Source: Aporrectodea caliginosa
Lineage: Eukaryota; Annelida; Clitellata; Crassiclitellata; Lumbricidae
NCBI GenBank assembly: GCA_020284085.1
Contig: JACEVL010006441.1
Location: forward strand, 32,501-96,500
Length of the DNA stretch: 64,000 nucleotides
Direction of reading: 5' to 3'
The number at the start of each line of letters is the position of its first letter. Within the stretch, counting starts at the first letter, position 1. Shown one piece after another: positions 59,701 through 64,000 of the stretch. The position numbers and the translations under genes are program-made. The notes beneath the pieces are model-generated. The model saw only the letters and a program-made list of their open reading frames with translations, was not told the origin of the DNA and made no database searches.

Positions 59701-62444
59701 TAACGACGAGTGTGTACTAAAATGTATGGGAAACCATAGGCAGCTCGTCGTTAAAGGGTTAAAGTGCACTTGTTTAGATCTCTTAGTCATAGGTACAGCG
59801 CCTTTGAGTTATTTAAAATGCACCATATTAAGTGTTCTCATACATACACACATCTCTGGAAAACCTTTCGGACCTGACACAGCACTCATGAACAAACAGG
59901 TTTCCTTAGCTTTCGAGTATCACTTTAGAATTTACAGATTACAATATTTCTTTACTGCCAATAGCCTCCCATTAGCGCTCTGCTCCCTTCCTAGAACCCC
60001 TTCTCAGACATTCCTCTCTCATCTTAAGACAGTTTTATTTGGCCGTGTTCGGGCTAGGAGCGCCTCTGAGTAGTCCCGTTGAAGAAGTGCTATATAAATT
60101 CTCACAACGAATGAATTGTCATCAGCAAGAGTTTACAAAGTCACTGATTTGCCAACCTTGAAGTGAGGTTTGTTAAGCAAGTACGACAGTTCCTTTGCCG
60201 CAGCCATGTCCAGATGATCGTCGAGGTCATTCAGAGTTTCCTGGTTCACGGCCGACGTGAAGGGTGCAGCGTTTTGGGTCGCAGACGTTCCATTAAGGGC
60301 CACTTCCACAATTCTGTCATGCACTTGGAGAAGTTTTCTGAATCTCTCGCTAAGTAGAAACTGATTCAGAAAGTCGAGTTCCTGTTGGCTGACTGACTGC
60401 GGAAGAAACTTCTTTACTTCTTCTACGCTTGTCACAACGTCCTCGACAACTTTTAATAAAACAGAAACTGTTTACAATCCAAAATAGCACAGACAAATGC
60501 TATATATTTAGTCCAGAATAGCACAGACAAATGCTATATATTTAGTCCAGAATAGCACAGACAAATGCTATATATTTAGTCCAGAATAGCACAGACAAAT
60601 GCTATATATTTAGTCCAGAATAGCACAGACAAATGCTATATATTTAGTCCAGAATAGCACAGACAAATGCTACATATTTAGTCCAGAATAGCACAGACAA
60701 ATGCTACATATTTAGTCCAGAATAGCACAGACAAATGCTACATATTTAGTCCAGAATAGCACAGACAAATGCTACATATTTAGTCCAGAATAGCACAGAC
60801 AAATGCTACATATTTAGTCCAGAATAGCACAGACAAATGCTACATATTTAGTCCAGAATAGCACAGACAAATGCTACATATTTAGTCCAGAATAGCACAG
60901 ACAAATGCTACATATGTCCAGAATAGCACAGACAAATGCTACATATTTAGTCCAGAATAGCACAGACAAATGCTATATATTTAGTCCAGAATAGCACAGA
61001 CAAATGCTATATATTTAGTCCAGAATAGCACAGACAAATGCTATATATTTAGTCCAGAATAGCACAGACAAATGCTACATATTTAGTCCAGAATAGCACA
61101 GACAAATGCTACATATTTAGTCCAGAATAGCACAGACAAATGCTACATATTTAGTCCAGAATAGCACAGACAAATGCTACATATTTAGTCCAGAATAGCA
61201 CAGACAAATGCTACATATTTAGTCCAGAATAGCACAGACAAATGCTACATATTTAGTCCAGAATAGCACAGACAAATGCTACATATTTAGTCCAGAATAG
61301 CACAGACAAATGCTACATATTTAGTCCAGAATAGCACAGACAAATGCTATATATTTAGTCCAGAATAGCACAGACAAATGCTATATATTTAGTTCAGAAT
61401 AGCACAGACAAATGCTATATATTTAGTCCAGAATAGCACAGACAAATGCTTACAGTCCAGAACAGCAGAGATATATGGATCACTGTAGGAATCCACATTT
61501 TCTTTTATGAAAGACTTCAATATTGTAACACCATACTAAAACCATCTTTGAAATAATGTTTTTTAATTCATGTTTTGTTATGCTATGTCAGTTGAAACCT
61601 ACATGAGAAAAATAATTATATGCTGCAAAATTTCTAGGGGCATGGAACAGTATTTTTTAAATGTTTTAGCAGCATTTTGGGACACCTTAAAAAAGGTTTG
61701 CCCTCTCTGTATTATATAAAGGACGTTGTGCAAAACTCAGAAGTTCAGAAGCGAGACCCAGAACCCGAGTGAATTAGGAGATGGAAAGAGTTCTGAATTT
61801 GCAAATGCTATGGATGACCACTCACCGACTGACTGAGGTTTGAAGACACCTGGCTTCATATTGTTAGCATTCTTCTGCTGAATAAGCTCCTCTTCTTCGA
61901 CGAGGTAAGTGGGATTAACGAACCCAGCGCTCATGATGCCCTTCATCTTCCTCTCTTCCAGCTCCTGTAGCTTCTTCGACCCTCTCAGAGACGTCCTCAG
62001 GAACTCCTGCTCCCTCCTCATGCGGTCCTCCGCCTCCCGACGCTTCGCAAGATCCTCCTGGTATCGTTTTATCCTCTCCATCCTCTCGCGGTCATCTTCC
62101 TGGGACCGCGGGAGCGTCGATGGAGGGGTCTTTCCCTTCGGAGCGGTACTAACAGAATTCTGGATGATGGACAGTGGCCGGGGATACCTTGGGGGTTCTT
62201 TCTTCATGCCGACAAATGTTGCCGGGCAGTCGATTGCCATTTCACGGTGAGGTCCCCTGTCATCAAACCGCATGGTTGGAGTCAGTGACGACCTAGCATC
62301 TACCTGTTTCGATGACCTTGAATCCAACTGTTTTGTGGCAAACTGTGTTTCATTGAAACTTCCACTTCTTGGCTTATCATCGTAACCGTGATTGTCATCA
62401 CCATAACCATTTAACACTGACATCTCCATTTTCGTAAGTGCCAT
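49834..62444 (-). CDS. PALS1: PALS1 / MPP5 (Stardust) polarity MAGUK, complete coding region
   Basis: Eleven coding exons (62444-61826, 60449-60157, 59257-59060, 58256-58095, 57124-57047, 53804-53605, 53204-53086, 52502-52335, 51325-51123, 50793-50683, 50010-49834) join in unbroken phase to 775 codons plus stop. PALS1 links Crumbs and PATJ in the apical polarity complex under the epithelial membrane and binds PAR6. Seen here: HREMAIDCP (about 66-74), matching the PAR6-binding ECR1 of vertebrate PALS1 (HREMAVDCP); two L27 domains (~207-320); PDZ (~357-440, [21 protein letters not shown]); SH3 (~453-517, [27 protein letters not shown]); basic hook (~518-556); guanylate-kinase-like domain (~572-770), which lacks an intact ATP-binding P-loop as in the family; C-terminal EPQWVP as in vertebrates. 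About 100 residues longer than the ~675-residue human protein, mostly near the N-terminus. Identification is firm. Confidence 0.97.
50065..50338 (-). mobile_element. tRNA-derived SINE in PALS1 intron 10
   Basis: Minus orientation, (AAT)n tail at 50071-50098, B box GAGTTCTAGTCCC. Second copy of the family at 19608-19832, with a longer tail region. Confidence 0.72.
50683..50793 (-). CDS. PALS1: PALS1 coding exon 10 (GK-like)
   Basis: 111 bp, acceptor TTTATTTTAG, donor [29 protein letters not shown]; matches SDLKPYIIFIAPP of vertebrate PALS1. Confidence 0.93.
50985..51070 (+). mobile_element. LINE 3' end remnant
   Basis: CTTCAGCGCCATTGTGAGG ... AAAGGCACTATATAAATATT, plus strand, just downstream of exon 9 in PALS1 intron 9. 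Confidence 0.45.
51123..51325 (-). CDS. PALS1: PALS1 coding exon 9 (GK-like)
   Basis: 203 bp, acceptor TTTTCATTTGTAG, donor [29 protein letters not shown] then [20 protein letters not shown]; the YGTSxxSV-like motif of the GK fold is FGTSMDSI here. Confidence 0.95.
51620..51801 (+). pseudogene. Inverted copy of PALS1 exon 2 and its 3' intron flank
   Basis: Plus strand reads ACTAAATATATAGCATTTGT, one 34-bp minisatellite-like unit, the intron end with TTTTATTAAAAG, then exon codons [20 protein letters not shown] and on to SERFRK, where similarity stops. Roughly 90% or more identical to the reverse complement of about 60348-60511. It keeps intron sequence, so it is a DNA duplication, not a retrocopy. 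It lies antisense inside PALS1 intron 8. Confidence 0.93.
52250..52325 (-). mobile_element. LINE 3' end remnant beside exon 8
   Basis: ATTTATATAGCACCTCTCGC ... CAATCAGAGGCACTC, minus orientation, ending within 15 bp of the exon 8 donor. A matching block (CTCTCACAGTGCACACCAATC) is at 32458-32490. Confidence 0.55.
52335..52502 (-). CDS. PALS1: PALS1 coding exon 8 (start of GK-like domain)
   Basis: 168 bp, acceptor ACTTCTTTCAG, donor [26 protein letters not shown] then [27 protein letters not shown] replaces a true P-loop GxxGxGK(S/T), as in other non-catalytic MAGUK GK domains. Confidence 0.95.
52639..52707 (+). mobile_element. Palindromic mini-element, copy 3 (69 bp)
   Basis: AGTTTAACAACGATAGTGTA ... 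CATCATTAAAGTGTTAAACT with centre AAAAGCGACTGGGAAACCAA; in PALS1 intron 7. Confidence 0.7.
52748..52870 (+). mobile_element. tRNA-derived SINE head
   Basis: GCGCTTGGCCTGTAACACAG with CTGTAAC loop and B box ACAGGTTCAAGTCTCC, then body CAACAAGTCCTTAACTCA as in 33545-33800. PALS1 intron 7. Confidence 0.6.
53086..53204 (-). CDS. PALS1: PALS1 coding exon 7 (hook)
   Basis: 119 bp, acceptor TTTTTCTGTTCAG, donor [23 protein letters not shown] then basic [13 protein letters not shown]; corresponds to the NKKKRKK hook of vertebrate PALS1. Confidence 0.9.
53375..53570. repeat. Degenerate (ACAT)n/(CA)n microsatellite
   Basis: In PALS1 intron 6; the long Cys/Met/Val/Tyr frames are artefacts. Confidence 0.85.
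53605..53804 (-). CDS. PALS1: PALS1 coding exon 6 (SH3)
   Basis: 200 bp, acceptor TTGTTTGCAG, donor GTAAGC, phase 2 out. [20 protein letters not shown] through [11 protein letters not shown]; conserved [10 protein letters not shown] motif. Confidence 0.95.
53930..56362 (+). mobile_element. 5'-truncated LINE in PALS1 intron 5
   Basis: Inserted antisense to PALS1. It holds the RT ORF, a 3' UTR with an internal ~72-bp tandem duplication (about 55900-55971 and 55972-56042, both with TTTCATTTATGGTTTCATTT) and ends AACAATAAAA followed by four ATGTCTT units. A short-repeat tail instead of poly-A points to the CR1/L2/Daphne side of the Jockey superfamily; the clade is inference. The endonuclease domain is absent. 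Confidence 0.9.
53959..55905 (+). CDS. LINE reverse transcriptase (ORF2, lacking endonuclease)
   Basis: Uninterrupted frame of about 648 codons to TAA at 55903-55905, starting without a true ATG. Motifs in order: [48 protein letters not shown] (catalytic D), [30 protein letters not shown] (FADD catalytic pair), [19 protein letters not shown], and the C-terminal WNNLPTNIR...FKNLLRAH. This reverse-transcribes LINE RNA at the target site. Just upstream, the other frame reads [12 protein letters not shown], the usual linker before this point, so a single-base shift occurred around 53988-54003. Without endonuclease this copy cannot move by itself. Few mutations suggest recent insertion. Confidence 0.92.
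   Translation: MDDPGPSKFYKKKEKLYIKYIKNPTPENKIIFTKYRNNYKVIRTKVEQSYYTNEFIKYNKDIKKTWQVIRKIVKTENKDTWINEINLNGELISDPNTMAEHFNSYFTGMAKALSNKIPPSNKGFQDYLPPSSVNSFVLIPTCPQELIAINKTFKSTHSSGADDMNPHLLSPVLEFLAAPLAEIINCSLKNGVVPAEAKIAKVLPIHKQGIKTEVTNYRPISILPFFSKLFEKVMYDRLLLYIKQKNLLYPLQHGFQPGHSTSMSLLDIQDKITMAMDKNEYSMGIFLDLAKAFDTVDHKILLAKLEHYGIRGNALNWFKSYLTNRYQKVSCNGRLSNLQLIEFGVPQGSILGPLLFLIYINDLPNSSSILHYILFADDSNVFLSHASYDQLFQLANSELTSTSDWFKANKLSLNLSKTNYIIFRSTKKQIPTTTNELLIDNITIPEVLTTKFLGVHIDQNLKWKTHITEISNKIKKNIGIIKRVSYLLPLYVLTDLYYTLIYPYLTYCNLIWSSTYDTHLNGLKILQKKALRVISKSPGYSHTGPLFLEYKLLNLRQIKFIQTCEFMYQYTNNLLPSCFSSYFTPVLHPGLTRSNSDYRSIAARTNARKFSIKFQGPVLWNNLPTNIRTAKSLIHFKNLLRAHTLNNV
56363..57046. other. PALS1 intron 5, nothing coding
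   Basis: Contains an (AT)n run at about 56679-56724; otherwise unremarkable. Confidence 0.45.
56679..56724. repeat. (AT)n microsatellite
   Basis: About 46 bp pure. Confidence 0.88.
57047..57124 (-). CDS. PALS1: PALS1 coding exon 5 (PDZ end, linker)
   Basis: 78 bp, acceptor TTTCTCTTCCAG, donor [29 protein letters not shown]; last PDZ strand plus linker to SH3. Confidence 0.88.
57125..57913. other. PALS1 intron 4, nothing else recognised
   Basis: AT-rich; no element with clear ends before the inverted exon 3 fragment. Confidence 0.4.
57914..57963 (+). pseudogene. Inverted fragment of PALS1 exon 3
   Basis: TGATCCAGAGAGGGTGTATG, ATGAATACCTGTATGATCGTG and on match the coding strand of exon 3 (about 59162-59110) but lie on the plus strand, in PALS1 intron 4. 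One mismatch in the first 40 bases, then a small gap. Confidence 0.88.
58095..58256 (-). CDS. PALS1: PALS1 coding exon 4 (PDZ core)
   Basis: 162 bp, acceptor TTTGCCAACAG, donor [29 protein letters not shown] then [20 protein letters not shown]; carries the PDZ carboxylate-binding region and matches PALS1 rather than other MPPs. Confidence 0.95.
58825..58990 (-). mobile_element. LINE/SINE 3' end, minus
   Basis: CATTCATTCGTCATTTATTG start; same (AATC/ATTC)n plus TTTATTGAATC class as at 6.1 kb. PALS1 intron 3. Confidence 0.4.
59060..59257 (-). CDS. PALS1: PALS1 coding exon 3 (end of L27C, start of PDZ)
   Basis: 198 bp, acceptor TTTATTCGTAG, donor CTG|GTACTA, phase 0. [13 protein letters not shown] completes L27C; an Ala-rich linker follows, then ERVYDEYL and [16 protein letters not shown] leading into the PDZ. 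An inner AG (before CTCCAACC) would drop 11 residues of L27C, so the longer exon is preferred. Confidence 0.9.
59692..59762 (+). mobile_element. Palindromic mini-element, copy 4 (71 bp)
   Basis: TTAATCCTTTAACGACGAGT ... AGCTCGTCGTTAAAGGGTTAA, inverted ends of about 19 bp; centre TACTAAAATGTATGGGAAACC. PALS1 intron 2. Confidence 0.75.
59880..60115 (+). mobile_element. LINE 3' fragment in PALS1 intron 2
   Basis: Encodes a C-terminal tip ([20 protein letters not shown]), then GGAGCGCCTCTGAGTAG ... GAAGTGCTATATAAATTC hairpin end and a GAATGAATT tail. Ends about 40 bp from exon 2. Confidence 0.7.
60157..60449 (-). CDS. PALS1: PALS1 coding exon 2 (L27N and start of L27C)
   Basis: 293 bp, acceptor TTTTATTAAAAG, donor AAG|GTTGGC, phase 1 in and 0 out. 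Encodes [20 protein letters not shown] and, later, [12 protein letters not shown]27N binds PATJ and L27C binds LIN7 in characterised homologues. An inverted copy of its first half lies in intron 8. Confidence 0.93.
60477..61450. repeat. 34-bp minisatellite, ~28 units, PALS1 intron 1
   Basis: Unit AATAGCACAGACAAATGCTA + YATATTTAGTCCAG, almost identical throughout; variants are T/C at one site (TATATATT versus TACATATT, in blocks), one short unit near 60912, and one TTCAG unit near 61393. It begins about 27 bp upstream (in gene direction the intron 3' side) of the exon 2 acceptor. Confidence 0.97.
61451..61825. other. PALS1 intron 1, remainder
   Basis: No element recognised. Confidence 0.4.
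61826..62444 (-). CDS. PALS1: PALS1 coding exon 1 (ECR1 region)
   Basis: ATG at 62444-62442 ([15 protein letters not shown]) is the first ATG in frame; donor GTGAGT, phase 1. Contains ECR1 (HREMAIDCP) and a charged helix (about residues 125-175) with [23 protein letters not shown] sequence and [11 protein letters not shown], comparable to the region before L27 in vertebrate PALS1. Any 5' UTR exon upstream was not found. Confidence 0.9.
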
Positions 62445-63460
62445 TTCGAGAGTAAATACAAAAGGCAGTAACGATGGCAAAGGCAAGATATGCTGTGGAA
62501 GTTTCTCTCGACGATTGTTGAAGCTATTTAAGTCATGCCAATGATTTCTCGATCATGTAATAACTACATAACCTAGTCACTGTAGATTTTTAATAACATC
62601 TGGTGAGATTTATGTTGATCTATTCTCAACAGGAACTGATTCGATTATAATTTCCGCCAATGCCGTTGAAGAACAGAGCATCTGAAAATCAAAACACAGA
62701 ATAAGTCAAAACCTGTCAAATGTAGGTTCTTAATAATCATAAATAATGTCAACACCTAAGCTTGCAGAAAGTTGATACCTCATGCAGGTGTGCTGTAGAA
62801 TGATCACCACCTGTTGCAAAAAGAAGTTAATCATCATGGATTTTATAGCCTATGCGGAAACATTAAGTCTATCTGGTTTCTAGGATAAACAAAGTATTGA
62901 AACATCAACAGGCTTAGCAATCAAAACATGGCAACTATATATTAAACCTTTCTGCACGCATCCATAACAAGTGAGTCTAGGCAACCCAGAGGCATCCAGA
63001 TAAAAGCTTATTATCTATGTAAATGGTGTCTATTCATTGTGGAAATATCTGTATTGCTTCTTCAGATACAGGTCTACCCAGAGGCACTCCCAGTTTATCC
63101 TGGATGAAAGAGAACAACTTTCATGCCCTGATAAAAGGCACATACCGTATGTTAGTAGCATCCTTAGCCAGGAGAAGAGGCACTTTATCTGGTTTTACAA
63201 CCAAAGCACAATGGATTCTAGTACTACCACTATTTAAATCCTATTAAGACATGGGGTGCTTGTAATTAGGTTCCAGATTTCTGCTTCACCTACACCCCTT
63301 AGACAACTCAGCTATAGTGAGTACACTGACTGTACACAGACGGTGGAAAGATCAGATGGCAAGGGAGAGGGCTGGTCACCCACCCTTATATGCCAAAGGC
63401 TAAGAAAATAAAGTCGATAACACTTCATACATATGGCTGCCTATTAAGACACCGAGGGGG
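62445..63460. other. Upstream of PALS1 coding start
   Basis: Should hold 5' UTR or promoter, but I cannot assign either. No CpG-rich stretch is obvious. No other gene seen. Confidence 0.35.
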
Positions 63461-63462
63461 GA

Positions 63463-63502
63463 GAGTCCCTTAAGCTAGCCTCAGGGCTAGCTTAAGGGAC
63501 TC
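63463..63502. repeat. Perfect 18-bp inverted repeat with 4-nt loop
   Basis: GAGTCCCTTAAGCTAGCC, TCAG, GGCTAGCTTAAGGGACTC. No T run follows and there is no bacterial context, so it is not called a terminator. Confidence 0.9.
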
Positions 63503-63519
63503 ATCATCAACATCATCAG

Positions 63520-63690
63520 TTCCTGATGCCAGCCTTTGCGGCGATGGGTACAGAATAAATGATCTCCATTGTCCTAGGTCATTGCTCCCCTTAGTGTTAG
63601 TCCAAGTGATGTTAACTCCTCATTTATATCATTCCAGCATAGTCTTGGTCTGCCTTTGTTTCTTTTTCCTTTGAATCTTGCATGCAGTGC
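63520..63690 (-). mobile_element. LINE ORF2 C-terminal remnant
   Basis: The minus strand, with stops, reads CWND-INEELTSLGLTLR ... AMT-DNGDHLF...HRRKGWH, the pattern of the last residues of some LINE ORF2s. Weak but consistent over about 50 codons. Confidence 0.5.
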
Positions 63691-64000
63691 ATTGCGTGGG
63701 ATTGAGTCAACTGGCATTGGTACTGGTACAAAGTTCTAAACTAAGGACACCAACCTCCTAGGTCTCCTTCAAGACGACTAAGGGCCAAATTTCTCATACA
63801 CATACAACCATTATGACTCATCAAAACCACCACCCCACCCCACTCCACCCCTCCCCTCACCCCCATCTGCCCAACCAGACAGGGCGATGTGATTCATCCT
63901 GAAATAGCATCCTCCTTCCGTCTCCAGTTTCAGCAACCCAATCTCATGTCCTCCTTCTTCTGCTGCAAAGGTCAAAGTCCTTAGCACTAAGTCCTTAGTC
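63691..64000. other. Right edge, nothing recognised
   Basis: A C-rich stretch (CACCCCACCCC type) at about 63828-63865; no coding support. Confidence 0.35.

Noticed and set aside
61909..62250. 113-residue plus frame
   Set aside because: Shadow of PALS1 exon 1; codon pattern and homology favour the minus strand.
63463..63502. Rho-independent terminator
   Set aside because: Eukaryotic context, no gene ending there and no T run after the stem.

Overview
The window looks like nuclear DNA of a marine invertebrate. Genes are split by GT-AG introns, tRNA genes have eukaryotic form, and introns are full of microsatellites, tRNA-derived SINEs, truncated LINEs and hAT-type DNA elements with 8-bp target duplications. 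Protein similarity (a PALS1 close to the vertebrate form) and the very frequent octamer TAGGCCTA suggest a deuterostome, perhaps an echinoderm; that taxon is inference. There is no operon-like coding, CRISPR array or phage gene.

Layout. (1) 1-21.9 kb, minus strand: most of a coiled-coil protein gene that I cannot name, 11 exons traced in continuous phase, running off the left edge. Its introns hold microsatellites, LINE 3' ends and many small hAT-like elements, including a 2.3-kb element with a broken transposase-like gene. (2) 22-31 kb: no gene seen; several DNA elements with clean target duplications. (3) 31.2-32.9 kb, plus strand: a small IAP-type gene, one BIR exon and one RING exon. (4) 36.6-43.3 kb: a tRNA cluster (five Gly-GCC, two Trp-CCA, two Phe-GAA, one Gly pseudogene) with a duplicated Gly-Trp-Phe module. 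(5) 43.5-44.5 kb, plus: a large exon for an unrecognised, highly charged protein with a lysine-rich C-terminus, followed by a 580-bp pyrimidine tract and two doubtful downstream exons. (6) 49.8-62.4 kb, minus: a complete gene for the polarity MAGUK PALS1/MPP5 (Stardust), 11 coding exons, 775 codons, with ECR1 motif, two L27, PDZ, SH3, hook and guanylate-kinase-like domains. Intron 1 holds about 28 copies of a 34-bp minisatellite, intron 5 a LINE with a long reverse-transcriptase ORF, and introns 4 and 8 hold inverted copies of the gene's own exons 3 and 2.

The genes have separate jobs (cell polarity scaffold, apoptosis/ubiquitin regulator, coiled-coil protein, tRNAs); nothing shows that they work together. 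The most interesting signals are the inverted self-copies of PALS1 exons, the unusual 2.3-kb DNA transposon, the near-identical inverted pair of hAT-like elements, a 65-77 bp palindromic repeat family, the shared 3' hairpin of several LINE families, and the patchy TAGGCCTA octamer.
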